Source of the DNA: Udeniomyces pyricola
Lineage: Eukaryota > Basidiomycota > Tremellomycetes > Cystofilobasidiales > Mrakiaceae
DNA: 43,646 bases
Assembly: GCA_039545295.1 (NCBI GenBank)
Contig: BCIK01000037.1
Location: 1-43,646, forward strand
Direction of reading: 5' to 3'
Made by a program: the position numbers and the translations under genes. Positions 10,673 to 20,900 of the stretch are shown here, one piece after another (the first letter of the stretch is position 1; every line of letters begins with the position of its first letter). The notes under the pieces were generated by a model that was given only the letters and a program-made list of their open reading frames with translations, was not told the origin of the DNA and searched no databases.

Positions 10673-13477
10673 ATGGGAAACTCACCTTCGAAAAAGATGG
10701 TCAAGACAAAGTCGAAACCAATCCAGCCGCTCGCGCAGGACCCTCAGCTGTCGCATGCTCAGGCGCCCGTCTACGCCGGCAGAAACACATCGGACGCGAC
10801 GGTTCCCCCGGCAGGCGTGGGCGCGTCATTGGATGGAACGAGTATAGCCACTGGCGGACGGAATGCAACGTCCATCAAGGGCAAAGGGAGGGGGGACTCG
10901 GACGAGGTCGGCAGTGTCAAGAGCGTCGGTAGCAGGGGGGCCGCCGCCGTCGAAGGGACTGAGCCCGTGCCCATGGGAGTGAACCAGGTCCGTTCTTTGC
11001 TCTCCGTTTCCTTTGCCTTGGCTAGTTTGGTCGGTGGGTGGGTTGGCTGGCTAGCTGGATCAACGATTGTTCCGCCTCCCCATCCTCAAGATACGTCGCA
11101 TCGACCCCACGCCTCTGCCCAACACATACATCCATACGCCAGCCAGCCGTACTCCCGGCCCAACAATGCTCTCCCGAGTTGGACGAGCCATCCCTCCATC
11201 CCGCCCGACGCTGTCCCTAAGCCGACCCCTCTCTTTCGATCACCGCTCGGTCGCTCGGCCAGCTCTACCGACAAGGGTTGTCGACCGAGCACCCTCTTCT
11301 GACCGCTTCTGTCGACAAGTCTCGATCATTCTTCTGGCTTGCGCTATCTATCCCAATCAGTTCTCCGCCAGCTACGCGCGGCTGCGTCCCTCAAACGCAT
11401 ATCCCACACGACTTCCTCTGTTCCCCTTGCACCGTTAGGTCCACACGACTTACCACTGTTCCTGTCTCTTTCTCTCTTCCATCCCTCCATTCACGAACAC
11501 CGTCGTACGATCTCGCCTTGTCCAGACGCCGACCACACAAACAATCCTTGCAAACCCATCTTCAGCGCCGTCGGCATCCTCGCTCGGCTCATCGCTCGCG
11601 CTGCCGTTGACCTCGGTCCTCTCCGCGACACTCTCCTCGTCGTCATCCAATCCAAACAGCAACAACCCCACGCCACCCAAGACACTCGACATCGACTCCA
11701 TGATTTCGCGTCTGCTTGAAGCCGGATACACTGGCAAAGTCACCAAGACCGTTACCCTCAAGAACGCCGAGATCACCGCCATCTGCCTCGCCGCCCGCGA
11801 GGTCTTTCTCTCTCAACCAACTTTGATTGAGCTCAGCCCGCCCGTCAAGATTGTTGGCGACGTCCATGGACAGTACTCGGACCTGATTCGGATGTTTGAG
11901 ATGTGCGGCTTCCCGCCGAGTGCCAACTTCTTGTTTCTCGGAGACTACGTCGACCGTGGCAAGCAGTCGCTCGAGACAATCCTCCTCGTGAGTTCTAGAC
12001 GACACTGTTGTCCTGAAGGTCGAGCATGTTGTCAGCTGGAACCCTGGTGGATGCGCGAATGAGCTCAAACGCTTTGGAGGACATGAACCGACGCGTCCTG
12101 ACATTGCTCCCTTATGGGTCTCTACTCTCTCCGCACCTTTGCCATGCGTGACCCATCGCAGCTGTTGTGCTACAAAATCAAGTACCCAGAAAACTTTTTC
12201 CTGCTTCGAGGCAATCACGAGGCAGCCAACGTCACTCGAGTCTATGGATTCTACGACGAGTGCAAGCGTCGGTGTAACATCAAAATCTGGAAGGGCTTCA
12301 GTGAGTTTTCCCCTTGAGAGGATAGAGCTTGCCACGAAAGAGAGGGAAGAGAAGGATGAGTGTGAAGTGGCTTCAAGTTGCTCCATTGGACCTAAATGCA
12401 ATAAACACAAGCAAATGGACGGAATAGTGACCGACTTGCGCGTTCTCTCTCTGTCTTCTCTGCACATCCATAGTCGACGTCTTCAACACCCTCCCCATTG
12501 CCTCAGTCGTCGCGTCCAAGATCTTTTGTGTCCATGGCGGTCTCTCGCCCTCGCTCACCTCAATGGATGACATCCGAAGGATCCAACGACCGACCGATGT
12601 TCCAGATTACGGCCTCGTATGTGGCCATTCGGCATCCTTCCAGGGCACTTGACGTCGGATGAGACGTCGTGTGATAAAGGTGTCGCATAACTGATCTGTC
12701 CCGGTCTGCCTACTTGGTATCTTTGTCTTCAGCTCAACGATCTGTTATGGTCCGATCCGTCTGATACGGCCCTCGACTGGGAGGACAACGAGCGCGGCGT
12801 GTCGTACTGCTTTGGCAAAAGCGTCGTGAGTCGCGTCCTCGGCGCTGCCTTTGCCATCTTCTCGACTTTGCAAAGGCTCACGATTGCTTTCGTCCTTCAT
12901 GCTCTCTTCCGCCCCAGATCAACCAATTCCTCGCGACGTATGACATGGACTTGATCTGTCGAGCTCACATGGTCGTCGAGGATGGATACGAGTTTTGGAA
13001 CGAAAGAACCCTCGTCACTGTCTTTTCAGCTCCTGTATGTGCTCGTTCTTTTACCTATTCAAGGTCTCTCAAAGGGTCTACTACTCAAAGATGCATGGTC
13101 GAGACGAGACACATGCTCACCCACAACCCGCACCTTGGTTGTTTTGCCTCGCCTCCTCCTTTTCCGCCTGCGCATGCACTTGTACCAGAACTACTGCGGC
13201 GAGTTTGACAACTTTGGCTCCGTCATGGCCGTTTCGGAAGAGCTTCTGTGCGCGTTTGAGCTGCTCAAACCCCTTGACGCTCCGGCACTGAGGAAGGAAA
13301 TGACGAAAGCAAAGCGAAAGAGGTATGTCCATCCTGTTGACACGGGCGCGTTCAGCCATGGATAGAGCAGCGACTGATTTGCATGTGAACGCGATCGCTT
13401 TGCCATAAAAATATAACCCATATAGTCTGCAACAGCATCAGTCGCCACCGAGTCAGACCGTCACTCAGACGATCTAA
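10673..13477 (+). CDS. PPZ1: Ser/Thr protein phosphatase, PPZ type
   Basis: Eight exons: 10673-10987, 11526-11987, 12162-12300, 12474-12616, 12733-12825, 12918-13034, 13189-13322, 13426-13477; 1455 nt, 484 residues. The N-terminus MGNSPSKK is a typical N-myristoylation signal, followed by a Ser/Pro-rich region to about 155. The catalytic PP1-like core contains GDVHG (216-220), GDYVDRG (244-250), RGNHE (ending at 279), then [13 protein letters not shown] and [12 protein letters not shown]. The segment [17 protein letters not shown] is diagnostic of PPZ rather than PP1. The protein ends in a basic stretch and a Gln/Ser-rich tail. Known for the family: fungal-specific, membrane-associated phosphatase controlling K+/Na+ homeostasis and cell integrity, inhibited by Hal3/Vhs3. 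The N-terminal extension (about 160) is much shorter than in yeast. The residue after GNHE is Ala instead of the usual Cys. The 538-nt first intron could hide an unseen exon, but the phases close without one. Confidence 0.95.
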
Positions 13478-14235
13478 AAGAGAATTGGACGGACGACAAG
13501 CCTTTTGTTTCCAATTCCCATCCTACCCTCCTGACCTGGAATCGTGATCTTTTGTACCCAATCGTCATCCGACTTATGCTCTCCGGTCACGGAGTCTATC
13601 TTCCTTCTTTCGCGACTTGTCATGTCGACAACGCTTGTTCTCTCCTCTGCTGCTGGATGAGGAGGATAGCATCTAAACCCTTTCTCCTTCGTCTGATACT
13701 CTTTACCTTTCTTTTCCTCCACACCCACCTTGCGTTCACTCGTGTGTCATTTGCCTTCTCTTGACGTGTACAACATCGGATCCCTTCTCCGGTTCCTCTT
13801 CCTACTTCTTTTCTCCTCTTCTCATCCTGCTTCTTATTCTTCTTCACTTTTTTTTGTCTTGTGCGAGTGTTTTCGTTCCTCCTTTTCGTTGACATCAGCG
13901 CCCTTGCGATTGATCCAATTCCCTATCCTTATTTTGCCCGCCTGCCCGCCCGACCGATCAGTTCCACTCCTCTCGCCTTCTTATTCTCTCTCTCTCTCTT
14001 TCTTTCACCCTTTTGTCTGTTGCCTTGTGGTGTCTGGTGGCTTTCCTCAATTCTGGGTCTCTCTTCTCGATCCGTGTCCTCTCTCTCTCTCTTCGACCTC
14101 GACTGACTCGACCATTCGTCTCCATACTCCTTTCTCTTTTCCTTCATCTGTCTCTTTTAGCTTTCGCTTTCTTCCCCTGGCTTTTCTTTTTTTTCTCGTT
14201 TCGTTTTGATTGGACATCCACTCTCTCTCTCTCTC

Positions 14236-14236
<1 letters not shown>

Positions 14237-14277
<41 letters not shown>
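14237..14277. repeat. C41 homopolymer preceded by a CT dinucleotide run
   Basis: Forty-one uninterrupted C on the plus strand, directly following alternating CT. It lies in the region upstream of ATG26. The exact length in the genome may differ, because such runs are hard to sequence. Confidence 0.9.
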
Positions 14278-14280
<3 letters not shown>

Positions 14281-14811
14281 CCATCCATACACCTACGCCT
14301 ACATCCATACATACGTACTCCAATCACTCTCGCCCACCATTCATCGATCCATCTACCCGTTCATACACACACACAGCCTCCTACACACACACCTCTTTGA
14401 ATCGTCCACGTTTGCAGATGAGCAGCAGCATCATTTATTGTAATGAATCGAAACAGAAGACTTTGGAAGATGTTGGTTAGACGGTGTCAAGGTTCATTTG
14501 ATAGGAGATAGTGGGTGTTGGATGTACTGCAGTATAGTGTGGTAGAAAGGGAAGTTGCATGATGGATATTGCGTCGACCATGGCATGGATGATACAATAT
14601 ACGAGATGGCGTACTAGCTAGGCCGGATGAGGGAAATGATCGATGTGCATGCAGGGCGAGGCGTATACAGCATCTGTATATATTATGACTAGTAGTATAG
14701 ATATATATATTCTAACTAATATATAGATTGTAAGCTAAGCAGCTGTACTTGTTTGGCTGGTGGCCCCGCGCTAACTGATGGACGTTGTCGATTGTCCTTG
14801 TCCTCTATCGT

Positions 14812-14836
14812 CATCATCATCATCATCATCATCATC
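14812..14836. repeat. (CAT)n trinucleotide repeat
   Basis: About eight copies of TCA/CAT on the plus strand, about 100 bp upstream of the proposed ATG26 start and probably in its leader or promoter. Confidence 0.8.
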
Positions 14837-14936
14837 CACACCCCACCCACACCCTATTACCATCTTATATCCTGGTCCTCCCTCCCATCATCCACCACCC
14901 ACCCATACCATACCCTCACCCATTCCATCTCTCCCC

Positions 14937-14940
14937 ATGG
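14937..14940 (+). other. ATG26: Proposed 4-nt first coding exon of ATG26
   Basis: Exon 2 (from 15132) is open and protein-like from its acceptor, and needs one upstream base. ATGG followed by donor GTCAGT at 14941 supplies it, giving Met-Ala-Ala-Gln-His-Pro. The ATG is in a CCCC ATGG context. The alternative is initiation at the internal ATG 15245, which would remove 38 residues. Confidence 0.5.
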
Positions 14941-17900
14941 GTCAGTCATCTCTCTTGCTACACTTTGGCTTCTCGGTCGCATCCGCCGCTCGGTCATCAT
15001 GCGCGCGCCATGACGGATGACGAGTGGTGGTCATTCGACCTGCGACCGGCTCCGCTTAGCACAGTCTAGTTTCCATACGCACCTTCTTCCCACTGACTTT
15101 TCGTAAACGCCATGTTATCTTGTCTTTCCAGCGGCTCAACATCCCGTCCTGATTTCCTTAGGACCTGTTCTCGACGGTGTCGACGTCAACGGCGACGTCG
15201 AATACCAGGAGGAGGACGAGTCGAGTGCCCGGCAACACGAACCGATGCCTCAATGGCAAGCTGGCGACGACATCATCGACCCGACGACGGCGATTCCCTC
15301 TACTTCATCTCCCGTGCTGCCTCCTTGTTCTTCTTCTTCACCCTCGACGTCCCTCGACAACAAACAAGGTTCGATGAGGTTACACCAGGATGTACCACCA
15401 CCGTCGTCGTCGTCGTTGGCGATAGGAGAGAGATCGACGAGTGAGGAGAGCGAGTTCCTAGGCGGACCAATCCAATCATCAATAGGCGGCGGCGGCAGTA
15501 GCAGCAGCAGCAGCACCGGCCGACGCGAAGGAAGCGCAACAAGCCAGCCACAACAACAACACCCGTCAGAGTCACCCGTCCGACCTAGCTTGGAATCAAG
15601 CTTTAAGGATCTTGGTTCGGTACGTGTGAATAGCTTTGAGAGGGTTTTCCTGGTGAGAGCAGGAAGAGGTAAAGGAGGAGGAGAGCAAGGCGGGGGCAAA
15701 GAAAGAGAGGGGGAATTCAAAGGCTACGGTCCGGTTCCACCCGCTCGTTCTACACTCGTATCAGTCTGCTCATTCGTTTGTCTTCTTTCTGTTCTCTTTC
15801 GCTTCTTCTCGATAACCAATGTGCCCTATCTATCTCGGATCTTTCGTCCATGATCGTCCCTCCCACCACTGGATTAACGAACGATAATCAATGGGGTGGG
15901 GGTTACTCAAACAGATGAGAGCAGGAACCCAGTCCCTGATCCAAGCGCTCTCTGCTGTACCCTTTACGGAAGATCATTCGGATTCTGATGAGGAAGGCGT
16001 TCCAGCGAGACAAGGACGAAGTGGAGCATCGTTCATTAAGTATGAAGGGGTCAGAAGCAGTAAGGCTAGATCAAGACGGCAGGAGGAAGGAAAGAGCGGC
16101 ACTACAAGACCTGGTGAGAAGCTTTGTTTTCTATGGTTTTCAACTTACTTAGGCGCCAAGCGAGCATGGGGCGATCGATATCATGCTGGATGAGGAATAT
16201 TGAGTGGAAGAGGGGAATCAAATACTGATACGCCAACAATTGCTGGTTGCTTTTCTGTTTCTCTAATCCCCCCACCCCCGTTTTCACTCTCCCCTTGTTT
16301 CTTTCATTTGATGTTGGTGATTGGCAGAGAACCCTCGGATGGCCTCCTCGTTACACACTATCCATCGACCCATCGCCCTCTCCCAAAGCAGATCTCAATC
16401 CCACATCCATCGCCATCATCCCGCCTCAATGTCAGCTCACGAGCATCATCACCCACCACACCCATCCGAACGCGACCCCGAACCATCGCTTCATCCCCCT
16501 CGCACTGGACCCGGACACGATCCCCAACACCCCTACCACGCCGATATTAACATCACCGAAGGCACGCATCTCGCCTTTCCTCCGGCTGAAAACGTGGCGG
16601 AACATCGAGCTCACTCTCCACAGGGCCCGGAGAAAGCGTACGAGTTCTCAAAGGTCGAACCTCATTCGCGTTCGGCTTTGACGGGTGCGAGTCAGCATAT
16701 CGGACCGAGTCCGGAGGATGAGAAGGGAGGAGAAGAGGAGGAGGCGGTTGGGGTGGAGAAACCGTTGGTGGTGGATGGGACGAAGATGCGGGAAGGAGAA
16801 GAAGATGAACCGATCGAGGCAGGGATAGCTAAGAAGAGGGAATTGGCAGAGATGTTGAGAGAGGTGTTTAGACTCGAAGACGTCGAGGAAGTGGTGGCGG
16901 AGATGCCGTGTTGGTTGTTGAGGGATATTCGTGAGTTTTTCAAAGGGCCGGCGTCAATCAGTTTTATGTTTGTTGGTGTTCGTGCTTGACAAGGAATGTA
17001 CGAATGGTGGTAGTAGAGGAAGAGAAGAGAGGGTTGGGTTGGACAAGGGATAAACCTCACGCTTTGATAAATAAAGCTTTTTTTTTTTTTTTTCGAAAGG
17101 AAGCGTTCTGATTTAGGCTCTCCTTCTCTCTCTCCCGCCTTTTGATTTGGAATCCCTGCAGTTCTTCAAGGGTACATGTATCTTACGACAGGTCATGTTT
17201 GCTTTTATGCTCATATGCCACCGAAATCCGAGGTTTGTATCAAAAAGCATTCTTGATGCGAAGAACCCTTTTTACTACCCTAATCCGTTCATCTGACGCG
17301 TCATCTTCTCTCATCTGATGGTTCTTTTGCTGGTTTACTTGTCTTGTTCGCAAACACTTCTAGTCCCAGGTACTGAAATCGGGCGTGCTTACCAAAAAGG
17401 CCAATCGATCGATTGGCTCGTCCAAGTATTGGTTCCAACTCAAAGTCGGCGTCCTGAGTTGGTACGAGAGCTCAGCGGTTAGTCGTACCGTAGCTCAGTT
17501 TTAGGGTTTTAGGGGCAAATGTGGAAGAGGGTTTAGAGAGGAAAGATATGTAGACAAACGGTTGAGGGAAACGATGACTAGTGAACTAAGGAGAGACAGA
17601 GAAAGTTATGGAAAGGGTTGACTGACTTAGGATTCTATACCGATTCTTGGACTTTCCTTGTTGATTTTGACTCTTGCAGGACCCCTACTTTCCGCACGGT
17701 AACGTCGACCTTCACTACGCTCTCGAATGCACCGCTGAAGACGATGGGTCCGAGGCGGGTTCCGCAAGCAATGGTTCGACTGGACGGGGCATTCGGCTTC
17801 TTACCAACCGACGAAGTTATCATCTTGTGGCCGATACGGACGCTAGTCGGGACGATTGGGTCAAGGCTATTCAGAAGGCCATCTTTAGAACCCAACACGA

Positions 17901-20900
17901 AGGGGAAAGCGTCAAGGTTCGTTGTTCCTTTTTTTTTTGTCGTGCAACTACTTTCATCAGTGAGAACATGAGGGAGAGGGGATCGGGGTTCCTTATCTTG
18001 CAGACAGGCTACCTTGTGTCACGCTCGTTCGTTTCTCTCCATCCACCTTACTCTCTCACTAATGGCGCCCCTTTATTCGTCCCCTTCCCTCGCGTTCTCT
18101 CTTAGATTGCCATTCCACTCGAGGCCATCTCCGAGGTCGACAAATCTCCGACGCTCGATTTTGCCGACACACTCGAGATCAAAGTCGTCGAAGGTTCTGA
18201 GACCGCCGGCGAGACGCTCTCGTTCGACTCATACTTCTTTGCCTACTTTGTCGACCTCGAGGCTTCCCTCTTGAGTATCCGTGAGCGTATCGAGGAATAC
18301 AACAGACAAGCTGCTGGACCATCAGGCTTTGGCGCCGCTGGTGGTGGGAATGATGGTGGTGCAGACAGTCGGACGCTGACGAAACCAACATCCCACTCCG
18401 CCAGTACGAGCTCTAGTTCTGCCGTCTATGATACAACGAGTCGAGTGCATCGCATCGCAAGCGTAGATGGAGGCAACAGTAGCAGCGACGCCGAGTCGAG
18501 CCGCACCTCCAAGATTGGCGGTCTTCTCCATCCGTTTTCTTTCAGCAGCACGGCGAGCAAAGACAGTTCTTCTTCCGACCCATCCTCCGTCACGACTTCC
18601 TCCGAACCGATTCCCGTCAAATCAAGATCTTCCCTTGTGGACCCGTATGGTCCCGTTCAACCCAGATACCATCTCCTCTCGTCAACTCCACTCGACGGTC
18701 ACTCGAACTCAACCGACACCCTCGTTCCTCTCCATAAGACCGCTTCTCACCAATCGTCTTTGAACCATTCTTACCCACCTGCACCCAACACGACGGAGCC
18801 GCCCTCGGATCATTCCGATATCGACTCCCCTTCGACCCCTTCGTCATCCATGAGTCGGTTCGCTAAGCTCAAGTCCGCCTCGACTTCGATCCTCCCATCT
18901 GCTCTCGGAGGCAAGAAGAAGCGGAATCGCAAGGAGATGGCAGAGCGACGACGACGAACGAGGCTCATCAGTGAGACGATTGAGCCTCAGATGCCACCGC
19001 CCGAGGCGACTTCCATCGATGGAGATGAGGAACGTGAAAAGAACGAACGCGAAAGAAGGATGAGCTCTAGCTCGACTTCGGATCCAGAGGGTTTGGATGG
19101 TGGAAGGTACAGTTTCATGGAAGCTAGCGAGAGCCGGACGCGGGAAGAGAGGAGAGCAGAGAAGGAATTTAGGGATGCCTTTGCTTTGCCAAAGGATGAG
19201 GCACTGCTTGAGCGTGAGTTTAAGAGGTTCTCACATCAAAGCGCAAGCTGGCGCGGCGTAGATACGATTGAACCAGAACAGCATGATTGACCTGGAGCGT
19301 CCTGTTTCTTTGCTTTTCGCCTTGTTCGGTTGCGTTTTGCCAAAACAACCTCACCCCCCCCCCCCCAAAAAAAAAAAAACTACCTCTTCTTAGATTTTCC
19401 TGGCTTCTTGTCCAAGGTCGTGCCGGTATCGGGGCAGGTCTATGTCTCTTCGAGTCACGTGAGCTTCCGAGCCACGCATCTGCTCTCTAAAACTAAGGTT
19501 CGATCTGGATATCTTATCTTCTGTGCCAGGCCATATGTCAGTCGATCAGGAAATCAGACTAATGCGCTTCCTCTCCGTACCTCCTGATTCTCTTTGACCT
19601 CTCCCATTCCTTGTAGATGCTAATCCCCAACGCCGATATCCTGGGTCTCCAGACCGCGAAAGCAGCTCGGTTCTCCCACCACGGGCTCGCTCTGGTCCTC
19701 CGCGGCCATGAGGAACTCTTCCTCGAGTTCTCTTCGACAGAACAAAGGGATGCCTGTCGAAGACTCATCGATCGTCAACTCAACGCGTCCTCGGCGCAAG
19801 CTCGACAGAAAGCTCAGGCAGCTTCTAAACGGGATGAGAACGGCAAGAACGAAGAGGACGACGACGATGACGGCGTCAGGGATATCAGTCGGGCAAAGAC
19901 GGCGGCTGAGAGAGAAGCCATCATTCTCGAACGGCTCGACGCCGCAAAGATCAACCAACCTGGTCAACGTCCCACCCCACCTGCTAAAGTCGACCCGAAC
20001 GCACCCAACCTTGGGGAATTGCCCCCTGTCATGTTCACGAGTGGAGAAGCTAGCTTGCTCGACTTCAAGCCAAAGAAGCGGTTGCATATCACTTGTCTGA
20101 CGATTGGCAGTCGAGGAGACGTCCAGCCGTGTACGTTTATGCTGCAAAACTTCAAGGGGAGATGCGTTCTAGCGAGCAGGTAGACGACACCTAGATGACT
20201 TACTCGGTTCTTATGCATTTTTGAACCCCTTTCTCTCGTTTTGATTCTTCTTTTTAATCATCAGACATCGCTCTTTGCAAGGGACTCCAGGCGGAGGGAC
20301 ATAAGGTCCGCATCGCCTCGCACGGCGAGTACAAGGATTGGATCGAAGGCGTGAGTTGGACTCTGCGCTCGTGCTTCTTTTCCCTTGTACACTTGATACC
20401 GGTGCGACCCTGGTCCATTCTGACTCACAAGCCCGGTCCACACATTATAAATTTCATCCAATGTACTGTTCTGTTTTGTTTCTATTTGCCTTTGTGGATT
20501 TAGCACAATATCGAGTTTGGCTATGTCGGTGGAGATCCAGCGGAGCTCATGAGGATCTGTGTGGAGAATGGCATGTTCACCGTCTCCTTCATCAAGGAAG
20601 GCCTTCAAAAGGTCCGTCAAGACAGCATCCGCATGTCGCACCGAACAAACCCAGAAAAAAATCGGTCTTCCATCAGCGCCGATGAAGTTGAAAAAAAAAT
20701 CTGACGAGGCCAGGGAGCGCTGATTTTACGTCTTCTCTTTTGCGTTGTTGGTTAAATTTTATGTTGCCCATGGTGGGCATAGTTCCGCGAATGGATCGAC
20801 GATCTTCTCAAGACGTCTTGGGAGGCTTGTCAAGGGACCGATCTCATCATCGAAAGCCCTAGCGCCATGGGCGGGATTCATATCGCCGAGGGCTTAGGTG

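Larger units (their letters stand above)
13478..14936. promoter_or_regulatory. Pyrimidine-rich interval: PPZ 3' flank and ATG26 promoter
   Basis: No gene seen. From about 13540 to 14400 the plus strand is almost entirely C/T, with (CT)n at 14219-14236, the C41 run at 14237-14277 and CA-repeat patches up to 14395. From 14400 to 14760 it is mixed and AT-rich (TATATATA near 14700). A (CAT)n run at 14812-14836 and a C-rich leader precede the ATG26 start. Long open frames reading Ser/Pro/Phe/Leu here are low-complexity shadows. Confidence 0.5.

Noticed and set aside
13730..14480. Open frames rich in Ser, Phe, Leu and Pro on the plus strand
   Set aside because: They come from a C/T-only low-complexity tract, including the C41 run. 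No ordered segment and no splice-compatible exons.
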